A DNA stretch of 64,000 nucleotides from Umbilicaria muhlenbergii (taxonomy: Eukaryota > Ascomycota > Lecanoromycetes > Umbilicariales > Umbilicariaceae), in NCBI GenBank assembly GCA_000611775.1, contig KK106983.1, positions 685,542-749,541 on the forward strand, written 5' to 3'. Position numbers and translations under genes: made by a program. Within the stretch, counting starts at the first letter, position 1. Every line of letters begins with the position of its first letter. Positions 35,973 to 47,649 of this stretch are shown here, piece after piece. Below the pieces are notes generated by a model. That model was not told the DNA's origin. It searched no databases and saw only the letters and a program-made list of their open reading frames with translations.

Positions 35973-36237
35973 AATGACCGATGGCTTTGGGAAGTACTGA
36001 GGAAGCACTGAGGGTCTTCCTTCCACCTGGATTCGACCTGAGGAGATGTGGACAATCGCGGAAGCATTCGTCTCAAGCAACGAAGTCCAAGTTCAAGCAC
36101 GATGTTGACGTCTTCGAAGTGTGATTGGCTTATTTGGACGGGTGAAAGTTAATCCTTCCGAAAGAATTTCGAGATCGAGGGCAATTCATTTAAGCCCCGC
36201 TGTTGACATCTTTTCCTCAGCGCATACAATCTTCAGA
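35973..36237. promoter_or_regulatory. shared divergent promoter of the 49 kDa subunit and RPC40 genes
   Basis: Only 265 bp separate the two start codons, so both promoters must lie here or overlap with the 5' UTRs. I see no clear TATA box. Its role as a promoter is inferred from layout alone. Confidence 0.6.
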
Positions 36238-37488
36238 ATGGCTCCGGAGCCAATATCACAAGCCGAGCTTGATAGGCGGAAGGTCGGTCATTTAAATGCT
36301 CCTTTGACGGATTTTTGGCTTACACATTGATAGATTGTTGGGGTCAATGCCGAGACGGTTACGAATGTTACCTCGACCGACTTCCCCGGTCATTACCCTG
36401 GCGAAGACCACCAATGGAGCTTGAAAAAGTTCTCTGATGTACGTTCAATGTCTAGGTTTTTGGGTTTTCGAATCGAATACTACAGCTGATACCTATACTA
36501 GAACTTCCGTGTCGAGTTCTACAACAACGCCCCATACGAGTCCTCTTTCTCCCTAATCGGTATCGACGCATCCCTCGCCAACGCCTTCCGTCGAATTCTC
36601 ATCGCTGAAATCCCTACCCTGGCCATCGAGTTCGTCTTCGTGCACAACAACACCTCCATAGTCCAAGACGAAGTACTTGCGCATCGACTGGGTCTGGTCC
36701 CCCTCACCGGCAATCTCCAAGGCCTCAATTGGCTGAAGTGGTTCCAGAAACCCACGGATGAAGATCCCGAGGGAAGCGCGCCGAGCGATTTCAATACCGT
36801 GGTCTTGAAGTTGGAGGTGGAGTGCAAGTGGGCAGATGGATACAAAGAGATGTTGAAGAGGGGAGAGGATGATCCGGCAAAACTGTATAAGAATGCCCAT
36901 GTATATGCCCGCGATATCAAGTTCGATCCCAAAGGACGACAAACCCAATTTTTTCCCGAACCGCACGGATCGATTAGGCCTATGAATCCGGACATCTTAT
37001 TAGCGAAGATGCGGCCTGGGCAGGTGATCGATATCGAGATGCACTGCATCAAGGGTATCGGCGCGGACCATGCCAAATTTTCGCCTGTGGCGACGGCGAG
37101 TTATCGACTGTTACCTACCATCACTATCACCAAAGCCATACTAGGGAATGATGCCAAGAAATTTGCGAGGTGTTTCCCAAGAGGCGTTATTGGGCTTGAA
37201 GAGGTTACGGAGGAAGACGCGGCAGTTGAGGGAAGTGGATACGAGGGGCATGTGGGCGAGAAAAAGGCGGTGGTGAAAAATGCGTTTAAGGATACGGTCT
37301 CGAGAGAGTGCTTAAGGCATGATGAGTTCAATGGGAAGGTCAAACTGGGGAGAGTGAGGGATCACTTTATTTTCAGTATCGAGAGTACTGGACAGTTCGA
37401 GAGTGATCTTCTGTTCTTGGAAAGCATTAAGGTGCTGAAAGCGAAGTGTACGAGACTCAAGAGGAGTCTGGGGAACATAATGAGGTAG
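36238..37488 (+). CDS. RPC40: RNA polymerase I/III shared subunit AC40
   Basis: Three exons, 36238-36282, 36334-36438 and 36502-37488, give 378 residues. Intron 1 has a weak donor (GTCGGT) and intron 2 a good one (GTACGT); together they restore QAELDRRKIVGVNAETVTN and WSLKKFSDNFRVEFYNNAP. The RpoA-type dimerisation motif is clear (FSLIGIDASLANAFRRILIAE), as are VQDEVLAHRLGLVPL and the C-terminal FIFSIESTGQFESDLLFLESIKVL. AC40 pairs with AC19 to form the assembly platform of Pol I and Pol III. The protein is a little longer than yeast Rpc40 because of a segment near VTEEDAAVEGSGYEG. It shares a 265-bp divergent promoter with the complex I gene and converges with UBA3. Confidence 0.95.
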
Positions 37489-37734
37489 CCTTCGCAGTAT
37501 GAGTTCTGTGAGACGCAGCATTGCATGGCGTTCTGGGCGGCAACCAGATGTGGCATGGCCGCACGGGGCGCATCGGCTGGAGCAAGATACCTAGTTCAAT
37601 TAGCAAATCGATAGATGTCTGAATATCCAAAAGTGATAATCTACCAAGCCTTGTGCCAAACAAACGCCTTAAGCTATGCATCATCATGATTTCCTTTTAC
37701 ATCGTCTCTATTATGGGCCTTGATAAGAACAGCA

Positions 37735-39300
37735 TCATATTCGAAAGACAAGTTTAAACTTGAATGCGATCTGGAAAGCCGGATCCGAAACAGCAACTTC
37801 CTCGCCATCAGCAACCAGTTCCGAGAGCTTCTTCGAGAGGTTGGGCCTCGTCTGCTCCTCAAGTGATGGTGGTGATTGGTAGTAAAGTGACGCTTTCTCG
37901 CTCCGGAGTGTAGGCTTCTTAAGCTGCGCCTCCGCCCTCTCACCCAAGCTCTCGATAAATTCCTGTAGCGTCATTTTCGGATCGACCTCCAGATTCCTTG
38001 GGAGGTTACCGCATACAGGGCAGTCAGGCTTCTGTTGGTGGGTAAAAGTGAAAGTGTAGACACTGTCGTCCCCGCTGTACATCATATAATTCTGAAGATA
38101 TGGATTACAGCTCGTGGCGATTTTGAAGGCTTCGTTGCAGCAGCTAGCCGCGATGATTGCGTTGGTGGAAGCAATGGCTGGGATGATGTTCTTCACAACG
38201 CCTTGTGTCAAGGAATAAGTCACGCCGGGGATATTGAACTCTTGAGCCCGCGTGAGAGCTTTCTGATATAGCCAAGTGATGTGCTCTGGATCGTCGGTGT
38301 CGAGAATGTCCTCTTTGCGGTCTTCTTCCCATGCTATTATATGTGCCCATTCGATGCAATGTTGAGGCTGACGAGGAATTGTTGCGAGGGTGCAAAGAGG
38401 AACAGCAGCACGAGGCGCATGCATATCGAGTTGACATTCGATACAAGAGGTTAGGGTGGGCAAGATGACCCTGGCTTGGCCCTTGAAACCTGGCAAGTTC
38501 TCGTCAGCAATGGCGTTGCGATGATGGCCGCTCCCCCATGCCTACCCTCTGTACCGCCATCTATCAGCGGCTTGAGACTCTCTGGGTTCTCGTCATCAAC
38601 CATTCCAACCAGAGTGGCGTTGATCCATCGCCGAGCTTCAATACTATCAAGCCCACAGATAACGAATTTGAATTGCATGTAGTAGTCCTCGTCTTTATCT
38701 TGTATCTTGCCATTGTAGGGCGTAATCTTGACGCCTTTGACTCTCTTCTCGACGAATGCGGCGGCGCATTCGGCTTTGGATTTCCCCACATCGGCCTCGC
38801 GGAACAGGAATTGGCGGTTAAGATTCGAGACGTCGATCGTATCTAGCAGGGATTAGAAAAGCCGAAGGGGTGATGTTGATTAGGAGACTCACCCATGTCA
38901 ATAACGTGTATATCTTTGAATCCAGAAAGTGCCAGGTTCTTGAGAATTTCACATCCTAAGCCCCCTGCTCCACTATAAACAGTCAGCTGTGAGAAGTGTA
39001 ACCGGGAGAGGGGATTATGACCGACATCACTCTGTACGATGTTAGTAGTGTCTTGAGCAGCATTGAAAGATAGTCCCACTGACAGAACTTTCGACTCTTC
39101 CAAACTGTCAATAGTCTCCTGACCAGGAATCCACTCTTCGTCCGTGAAAGGACCCGGCCGGGTCATGATGTAGTCGAGGTATTTCCTGTGGCCTTGGTCA
39201 GCTTGTCTCCGTGTTGTACGCTAATGAGGGCTTCCCACCATCTTCTCCTGTTATTTGGCTCGCCGTTTGCCATATCTATTGTTGTTGCAGTAGCAGACAT
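37735..39300 (-). CDS. UBA3: NEDD8-activating enzyme E1 catalytic subunit Uba3
   Basis: Six exons: 39300-39239, 39185-39084, 39031-39026, 38972-38893, 38842-38546 and 38489-37735, giving 433 residues. The third is a 6-nt micro-exon that restores [20 protein letters not shown], the ATP-binding Rossmann loop. Other landmarks are [18 protein letters not shown], the paired zinc cysteines (SCIEC and CPVCG) and the catalytic cysteine region [19 protein letters not shown]. The C-terminal ubiquitin-fold domain ends [17 protein letters not shown]. Uba3 with its Ula1/APP-BP1 partner adenylates NEDD8/Rub1 and passes it to Ubc12 for cullin modification. All five introns are 50-56 nt. It is divergent from TEL2. 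Confidence 0.94.
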
Positions 39301-39515
39301 ATTGCCTACGCTGTGCTCGGGCTTCCGTGAGAGCTCCATGAGAGCTGTAGCTTAAGCGCGATAAGGCTTATCATAGCCGCCACGCACAAGCGCTCACATT
39401 ACCAACAGCCTTGCAAAACTACTGCTCGCTCTGCCCTAGTATGGACTGTCGCTCCATTCACGGATGAGTAAGCTGCTTAATAACGGAAGAAGCTTTGTTT
39501 AGGCTTAAGGACATC
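39301..39515. promoter_or_regulatory. shared divergent promoter of UBA3 and TEL2
   Basis: 215 bp between the two start codons. No TATA-like element or named operator was recognised; the assignment rests on the layout. Confidence 0.55.
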
Positions 39516-42500
39516 ATGGAGGAGCTCCTCACCCCGCTGAAGACCACCATCACATCTAACCGTGAGGGCACCGGGAATCACCTGACCGAGGCCGAGCCAG
39601 TACAAGATACTTACTCTGACTCTAACCGGAGGCTAGACTCATCTGAAGCTGCTCTCGACATCCTATCTTCAAAGCCTGATCTGAACCAGTTGACTCGGGT
39701 GCTCCATTGGCTTGATCCCAAGGCTGCAGAAGAGGGTCACTTTAACCTCAAAGTCCCGGGTCCAAAAGCCACTCAAATAATCAATGTGCTGGTCAACAAT
39801 ATAGTCCCTGATTACTGGACACTTTTGGGTGGACACCGGACCTCTGTTCATCTAAAGTCAAAACGCTTGTTACTCAGGTGCCTCTCCAGTGTCGCAGGTA
39901 TAGGTGCCATCACCGCTCGACTTCGCTCTCTCATAACTTCAAAGCGAGATGGCGGAGGCAGCAAGAAGATTGGTGGGGTCGACGAGTCCGAAGCTATGAG
40001 GGACCTGCGTGATCTTCTTGAATGTATTCTCGAAAAGGATACTTTTATCACAAGTATCTGGACTGATATATCTCTGTTGATTCCCAAACTGTTTGCAAAG
40101 AATTCACTATGGAAAGAGCTCATCTCAATTCTCGCGACAGGGCGTTTGCTGTCCGTTGCCGCGGAAGCTAACGAAATCCTGAACAGGGGGAGCTCCAGCA
40201 TCCAACAAGAAAGCTGGATTGGGAATGGCAACGAGTATTCCTCATGGCTCGGCAGGAACGTGGGTGCTATGGCTATACACTTCAAGGAGGATGATGACGA
40301 AGCCTGGAAAGAAGCTGCCCGATTTTTAGGCAAAGGCTTAACACTGGGTTATGTGGGTAAGTCACTATCTATAGATACATCCTGTTACTAAGTAACTGAA
40401 CATGCTGTAGATCAAATAGTGGAAGCGCTATATTCGAGTCTGATAATCGGAGTAGCAAGCTCAATGGCTAAGTTCCGGGCCTTGGTGCACCGATTGCATG
40501 TACATGAGCAAAGAACAATCCTCTATTCAATGATACGCATCGTCTCCAAAAGATACCTGTCTGCAGAAAATTCGTTTGATGTTCTTGATACGCAAGCACC
40601 GAACGACAGCACTGTCGGTGGGCTTGCAGGATTGCTAGCGGCCCATACTGAAAATAATCCAGCCCTTAAGGATGCCCTCGTGGAGTGGCTGACTGATATC
40701 TCTGGCGGAGGTATTGCCCATTCCCACGATACGCACAGAGCAGTAATCGCTGCCATCGCGCCTGATCAGGGTATGTTTGCAGGCTTCAGTCAAGTTCTCG
40801 ATCGCTAAATTGTGTCTAGAGAGGACGGCATCGGTTCTACAAAAGTCCTTGCAGCTTTTCGGAGACAAGCTTTACATCAAGCACACCCCCGTGTTGCATC
40901 AAGAAGGTAGTTTCTATGGATTGCCATGGGATCGAAAGTACTGACAGTGTCTAGTCAATGTCCAAGTCTTGCTTATGGTGGCTGGCTACATACACCGTTC
41001 GGATCCCATATTCTTGACTGGGATAGCTCGATCGAGTATTTATCTCAACGCCATATCAAATCGCCTCGCTGCATCTTCACAACGAGCGCGCTTTCTTGGT
41101 ATGATTGTTGGCGCGACCATATCTGAGATAGTTGATCCTCCAGACAAAAGACTGGCTTTTAGCAGTGAGGAAATGGATAATATTGAAGGGCAGTGGTACC
41201 GCAGTCTATTCAAAGTACAAGATCACATTGGCTCCGTTGATGAAATAAAACCTTCCTTTCTTGCCACTGCTCACCGACACACAAACCCCAAGCATACCAA
41301 GCCATTAGCACACAAAAGCGGCAAGCAGCTCGGCTCGGTGTCGAACAAGCCTACTATGACGTCGAAGATCATCTCCATCGAGGAGATTGATGACGACGTC
41401 GATTCGGAGGACGAGGAATTTGCAACGTATGAGAAGCCCGACTCTGACGAGGACGATGAAGATGAAGACCCGACTCTGGTGCAACGAAATAAGCCCTCAG
41501 CTCCAGTGTAAGTGCCAACGACTTAACGTAGGCTGCGACCGCCTGCTAATAGATTGAACAGTTATATAAGAGAGCTCGTAGCTGGACTTCGTGATACCGA
41601 GAACTATGATCGCCACAAGCTTGCCCTAACGACAGCATCCGGCCTAATCCGCCGTAAAGCTAACTTCGGCACTGAAGTATCAGACCACATAGAAGAACTG
41701 GCGACACTCCTGGTCGGTCTAGGCGACAAGTACGAGATAGACGACTTCCAGCAACTGCGGCTCCAGGGTATGATAGCTGTTCTGATTACCAAGCCTCTCA
41801 GAATGGGCCAATGGTTCTCCAAAACGTTCTTTAACGGGGACTACTCTATGTCGCAACGTGTCTCCATCCTGACGACCCTAGGCATGGGTGCTCGGGAGCT
41901 TGCAGGATTCAAAAAAGAAGATGCCGCGCTTACTGGTGCTGACGTGGCTCCTGGAAACCCCTTCCCATCAAAGAAACTCCCGGAGAAGTTGCATAAGGTC
42001 TACGCCCTTGAGGCCGCGCCTGTCGATGCTCTGGCCAAGAATCTGGAGCGGACGATGATCCAACCAATGGCAATTGAAGCTGCGGATAAGTTCGCCGGTC
42101 CAAATGCTCTGAAAGTGCGGACATTCTCTTCTCGTATGGAGGTCGAAAAGAAGCGGAAGAAACCTATAGCAAACGAACTTGCCAAGGTTGTGGCCGAAGG
42201 GTTCTTCTTTCCCCTTACGGGTCGGTGGCGGATTCAGTTGCAAGCATAGTAAGCTCCAGCATGCGCTATGACCTTTGGTGGCATAATTCTAACGCATTAC
42301 AGTGGTAATAAGAGTGTTCAGTTCTCCCCATTCCTCTTGACATCCTTCCTCAAGACCCTTGCCCTGATTCTACACGCCTCCGGTGCCTCCACACTCTCTC
42401 TCCCGCAGATGACCTCTGAGTTCTGGGATCTTCTGCTCTCCCTTCGTTCTCACGGTGATGACAGTACTGTCCTCGAAGCTCTACTCTTTGCCTTCCTGAC

Positions 42501-42723
42501 CTTACTTGACATCAACGAAGACAAGCGAAGGCTGGCAGAGGATCATGCAAAAGAACTGCTCGAGACGCAACAGTGGGCTGAGCAGATATTTGAGATGGTG
42601 AAAGGAGGGAGTAAGGAAGGCGATAGGGTGAGAGTGTTGGCAGCCAGTGTGCTGGTTAGCACAAGGGAGGTGATTGAGAAGTACCAAAGGCTGTTGATGG
42701 GAGATATGGTGGATTACATGTGA
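39516..42723 (+). CDS. TEL2: Tel2/Clk2-type PIKK chaperone subunit
   Basis: Six exons, 39516-40356, 40411-40770, 40820-40906, 40955-41507, 41562-42248 and 42303-42723, give 982 residues; introns are 48-54 nt and every junction keeps frame. Helical repeats fill both halves. Between them is an acidic Ser/Asp linker (DDDVDSEDEEF, then DSDEDDEDEDP, about 41390-41470) of the type phosphorylated by CK2 in Tel2 proteins. The strongly conserved C-terminal segment follows: YIRELVAGLRDTENYDRHK, RLQGMIAVLITKPL, and MSQRVSILTTLGMGARELAG. Tel2 with Tti1 and Tti2 stabilises Tor, ATM and ATR-type kinases together with Hsp90 and R2TP. The start is the first ATG after the shared promoter. Confidence 0.93.
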
Positions 42724-43790
42724 TTGGCAGTGAACGGTGCAATTCACTCCGCGTGGCGCCTACCAGGCCTAAGTATCCTAGTACTCAGAAATTATTCCAT
42801 AATTCCATATCAAATGCGTACAAGAGGGTTAGCGAGGGTTATGGACCGAGGTCGCTAATCGGTATCAGATGCGGCATGTCTGCCACACTACCTTAGGTTG
42901 AAGTCTCTCCTCTTAGGTCGCCTTGGCACGCCTCTGTTGCGGGAAGTTAGCAGCCACAAGCAAATGTCAACATCATCACTCAGTGGGTGCATCTTCGTGC
43001 ATATAAGGCGCCACTGTGCACTAAGACTTACAATAAGCTTCTTTCTAGACCTACATTAACATGAGAGCGCTGTAGTCCGCCGCACGAACAACATCAACAT
43101 CATGAAGGGTCCCTTCAGGACTGTCCAATCTCTTTGTAAGGGTATCGGATGATAGCAATCGACGACTGCCACATGAACCACCCATTTGCTGTCCTGAACC
43201 ATATTCGAAGAATTCTTAGCAACGATGGCGATGCCCCGTCCATGTGTAGTGGAGGCAGTGGCCTCCATTATGGGAAGATCGAAGCTAGAGTGTCAAATAC
43301 ATAGCAGTGGACTCGTAGGGAGCGAAACCCAAGAACAAGAAGTCTGTTTTTCTTAAAGACATCAGTTTTTTGTATTGCTTTCGTTGCGGCATTGCTTGCT
43401 TGTGAATCTGTTGTTTCCATCATCACAGTACCATGGCCACCAAGCTAAATTCCACGGCGTTCACATTCACAGGCAACCAACGTCAACAAAGCTCGGCCAA
43501 GCAATGATAAACCACAAAACAAAAGACACTCCTGGAACACCACCTCAGAATTGCTCCTGAACATTCATTCAGTCTTTCAGAAGTCAGATCCAAGGCAGAT
43601 AGCTTCTCAATCTCGTCGTGCGTCTTTGAGTGGTGTCGGTCATTCACAGATATTCGAATTCCCCTCCTTGATAACCAAGCCTACGAGTACCTTATCGAGA
43701 GACTATCCAGACACTCATTCACTCGCTTTGTTATTCTATCCCCAAGCCTTGGACTTTCGAGAATCACCAAAATCACTTCCCGATCCAACC
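42724..43790. other. intergenic region
   Basis: About 1.07 kb. An ATATAAGG element at 43001-43008 resembles a TATA box, nearly 800 bp before the next start codon, so it may mark a distant transcription start or an unannotated transcript. A 70-codon minus-strand ORF (43056-43268) has no recognisable family. From 43380 on, the sequence reads like a long 5' leader. Confidence 0.45.
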
Positions 43791-44795
43791 ATGACGCCCT
43801 CGAAAGAAAAACAGCCCCTACCTTCCTCTACCTCCATGGCCTTCCCTGTCCAGCCAACTACATTTGATGAATGGAGATTAGCATTGCAGCAAGTCAAACT
43901 CTTGTACCACAAGCGTCAATGGAAGGAATGTGTGGCACGTTGCGATCAGCTACTCCTAGAACCCAGAATACCGGTATGACAATTTCGAATGCACACTACC
44001 TGAGTGCTGCTAACTTATTACGGTTCGTAGCCTCACCCAATGCATGCCACATATCTTCACTTCTACGCTGCAGTCTCCAGCGAGCTCATAGCTCGCTCAT
44101 CTCAGAACCTATCAGCCGCAAAAACCTCACTTTTGGAGCGAGCAAAAGAGTCTTATCTCAAGGCAGCCGCTTCGTTGCCAAAGTCTAATCTTGAGGCCTC
44201 GGAATCTGTTGACCTTGACTCGGATGACTCTTCCGACAACATTTCAGAATCATCTGAACTACCCTCTCGACCCTCTACTCCGTGTCCGAACCGCATATCG
44301 ATATATACCTACCCTTCTTCGCCTTCTTCCGTTGAGTCAGCAGAAGACCTCTTATCCAACATAGAGGAAATTCTAAAGCCGTCCCCACTACGCATTAGTA
44401 AGGTACAGCAACTCGGCTCAATTTCGGACCCCCCAAAACTTCCCCGTCCCACCCGCCCCATATCCGCCGCCTCAGCCAAATCCGTAACCTTCACCCCATC
44501 AACCTCAACCTGGCTGCAAAAACGGTCGCTTGACAGATACAATGCCCACCTCATCACGTTCGCGGACATGCTCGATTACCATATCCGCGTCGTAGACACA
44601 CTACTCCAAGACGCCAAAACAGCACAGGCGAACCGATACGCTTGTGTGAGTTTGCCCAGCAATGCGGACGAAGAGACTAAAGCGGCGGATCGCCGAGTGA
44701 GGATAGAGAGACTGAAGGCTAGGGGGTGGAAGAGGGAGAGGTTTGCGCCGGAGAGGTATCAGGAGTTGTGCGAGCGAGCTTTGGCTGAGTTGTAG
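43791..44795 (+). CDS. TPR-like protein of unknown function
   Basis: Two exons, 43791-43973 and 44031-44795, give 315 residues; the 57-nt intron has GTATGA, a CTAAC branch and TTCGTAG. Spliced, it reads RIPPHPMHATYLHFYAAV. The N-terminal 110 residues form helix pairs resembling tetratricopeptide repeats (WRLALQQVKLLYHKRQWKEC and FYAAVSSELIARSSQ, then LLERAKESYLKAAASL). The middle is Ser/Pro-rich and disordered with RPTRPISAASAKSVTFTPS. The C-terminal part is charged and helical (FADMLDYHIRVVDTLL, ending RFAPERYQELCERALAEL). I do not know a function. No signal peptide or membrane helix is present. Confidence 0.8.
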
Positions 44796-45588
44796 GATAG
44801 GCTTAGGGACGGTGACGGGCTGGGGCGTTGACGGGGTATTTGGTGTCTACCCTGCTACTGCAAATTCTGGAGACAGGTCTTTCTTTTGGGAATTGCGGTG
44901 GGCGATTTACCAACTTATGGCATGATGAAGGTCATGCAAACGAACTTTGATCAAATCTTTCACGGTGTACATAAGGTGTGGTTTGCGTCTTGCTTGTCAT
45001 TTGAGATCAGACTTGCCGTTTCTCTAGCCATTGGAACTATCAACCCCAGATCAGCCTTTGATGTTGGAATTGGATCTCGATTCGCACAGGAGCACTCTCG
45101 AGTTCTGGGACACTATAGTGGACACTTCCTGCGAACACGTCTCATCATACCGTGGATATTCCCTGAGCTTCAAACTTGTGAGATGTTATCCTATGAAGTT
45201 TGATCAAGGTCATGGATCACGATTCGGATATGCTGCGGATCAACTTCACTATGCCATTTTTATGACAGGGCTATTGATTCGTTGCTGACATACTGCTCTA
45301 GGAAACCGGGTGTGGAGAGAAGCACAGTGTTATGGCTCGACGTTCGACGATGAGCTTAGGTTGCCAAATTGGGACGATAGCCCAAAGCGGACGAGCCCGG
45401 GCCAGAAGGCTTATAACCACATAATCCAATCCTAGTGTTAAGGTAGGCGAATTAAGCGCCCACCACATCTCACAGGTGGCACAGAAAACGTGAGATTCCC
45501 AAGTCCCATCCCTGACCACTAAGGTGCAGCGCACAAGGAACGCCGCTAATGCAAATGGTACTACACACAGCCTGAACGCTTCAACACC
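44796..45588. other. intergenic region between convergent genes
   Basis: About 790 bp. Open stretches on plus (44886-45288) overlap in two frames without a motif; I saw no gene. Both 3' UTRs must lie here. Confidence 0.5.
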
Positions 45589-47489
45589 TCAAACGCCATC
45601 ATCCCCCGTCTTGATCGCTCGATCCGACTCCGCGATACTCAAGCCATTCGTCGACTCCGCAACCGGCCCGACCGCATCCTCATCAGCCTTCTTCCTCAAC
45701 CGTGACCGGACTTCAGATGCCAGATCCTTCAAGTCGACCATGACGCCATCCTTTTCCGGATGACCTTCGGGTAAACCCATCTCCTTGACCTTGACTTTCC
45801 CTTGTGCTTGCTCGTCCTCGCCCAGGATGACGACGAAGGGCACGCCTCCCGTTTCTGCGGATTTGAACTGCGCGGGGAGTTTGGGCTTGAGTTTGTATGA
45901 GAATTCGGCCTGTTGCGTTGTGTTTAGCCAATTTGGTCAGGGGTTCATGGACGCAGGATACTGACTTTGATTCCCGCATCCCAGAGTACCCTGCAGACCT
46001 CCATTCTCTCCTTCAGCAGTCCGGTGAAGCCCTTCCCACCGAATGCCATCACGAATACGTCAACCTCGTTACTTCTTACAGCTGCAGCACCCTTATCTGC
46101 TACCATCCTCGCTTTGGTGATAGAGAATATCCGGTCCACACCAAATGATATTCCTACACAAGGTATCTGTGCTTTGCCCGAGAACATGCCCACCAACTCG
46201 TCGTATCGTCCCCCAGCTGCCACGCTGCCAACGCCTACAGAAGGGTCGTCCGAGCGGTCGTCGTCAGCGTTCTTGACTTTCTCCTTCTTTGACGCATGTT
46301 GGATTTTCTGGCCCTCTGTGGTAGGTGGAGCGGACCCTTCGGTGACGACTTCGTATATGACACCAGTGTAGTAGTCCAGACCACGGGCTAAGCTGAGGTT
46401 GAACTCCACCTTGTCCAGTATTCCGAACGCTTCTAAATACGTCAAGAGGAGGTCCATATCTTCCATACCCTTCTGCATTGAGGCGTTCGAAGTCATACTA
46501 GTTTCCGATTGGAGGAATTCGAGAACATCACGACCGCCCTTTTTCTGCACATAGCTCCAGATCTTATCTGCAATCTCCCCATCCAGTCCCTTCTCTTCCG
46601 TCATTTCCTTGCGGACTTCCTCCCACTGTAGTTTATCCAGTTTATCCACCGCGCTACTGATTGTCCTGATCTTCTCCTTTGGCACACCACAGACTCCAAA
46701 TATGCCATCCAGGATCTTCCTGTGATTGAGCTTGATGGTGTATCGCCCCTCCCACCCCAGGCCCTTGAACACTTCACACACAATTCTCAAGATTTCCGCA
46801 TCGGGTAACATAGGATCATAGGTTCCAGCAATATCGAAATCGCACTGGTAGAATTCCCGCATGCGCCCTTTGGTCATGGCGGGTTGGTCGCGCCGATATA
46901 CCTTGGCAATGTGGTAGCGCTTTATCGTTTGAATGGTAGGGTTCATTGCGAGCCATCGTGCGAATGGTACAGTGAGGTCGTAGCGTAAGGAGCAGAGTTC
47001 GCCGCCTTGATCTTGGAGGTCGTAGATTAGTTTGCTGTCTTCGCCGTATTTACCAGAAAGGATTTCTTTGAGCTCAAATACGGGGCTGGAATTGAAAGTG
47101 GTAAGTGATGAATTATGGAATATCGGAGGACGGGAGTAAGAGGGAAGCCCTACGTATCTATTGTGACTGCGCCGTGACGCTTGAAGACATTTGTGATTGT
47201 GGAGAATATTCTGTCGCGGATCACCATGTCCTTGCCCTCCCCTGCAAGTGGTCGATCAGTGTTTGTTTACCCATTGATACAGGGACTGCTTACAATCCTT
47301 CGTCCCCTTGGGGGTCTTCAGCTGGAACTGAACTTTCTCTTTCCCCATGGCTGGATCTTCGCTGTATTCTGAAACTTGAGACAGAAAGGTGCGGCGCTGT
47401 ATACCCCAATGGAATGAGCTGAGTCCAACTTTCTGACCGCGAAAGGTAGAATGCGCAAGCCGAACAATGGCTCCGGTTTGATACTTCAT
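45589..47489 (-). CDS. HTS1: Histidyl-tRNA synthetase, probably serving both cytosol and mitochondria
   Basis: Four exons, 47489-47294, 47241-47154, 47085-45966 and 45909-45589, give 574 residues from the first ATG. A second in-frame ATG at 47348 gives a 527-residue form starting [20 protein letters not shown], the usual cytosolic N-terminus. The extra 47 residues of the long form are rich in Arg, Ser and Thr ([21 protein letters not shown]) and resemble a mitochondrial presequence. Class II motifs are visible: [49 protein letters not shown], the HisA block [13 protein letters not shown] and [13 protein letters not shown]. Joins restore [13 protein letters not shown] and [12 protein letters not shown]. 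The enzyme charges tRNA-His with histidine. It is divergent from VPS33. Confidence 0.94.
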
Positions 47490-47649
47490 GCAAAAGACAA
47501 ATAACAATTATTTATTTGCTGCTTGAGTCACTGATATTGCCGGCATCATTGGGCTATGTAGGCTGACGTATCCGGGCTACGCTAAAACTCCTTCGTACTA
47601 GCTTCATTTTCAATATCAACTTCAAGGTGAACCCCGTGTAGAGCTTGCA
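47490..47649. promoter_or_regulatory. shared divergent promoter of HTS1 and VPS33
   Basis: Only 160 bp lie between the first HTS1 ATG and the VPS33 ATG. If transcription also starts inside the HTS1 reading frame before 47348, the cytosolic form would have its own leader. This is inferred from layout. Confidence 0.55.

Noticed and set aside
35973-36080. N-terminal extension of the complex I 49 kDa subunit to ATG 36080
   Set aside because: It would place 36 residues ahead of a typical mitochondrial presequence and use up most of the promoter.
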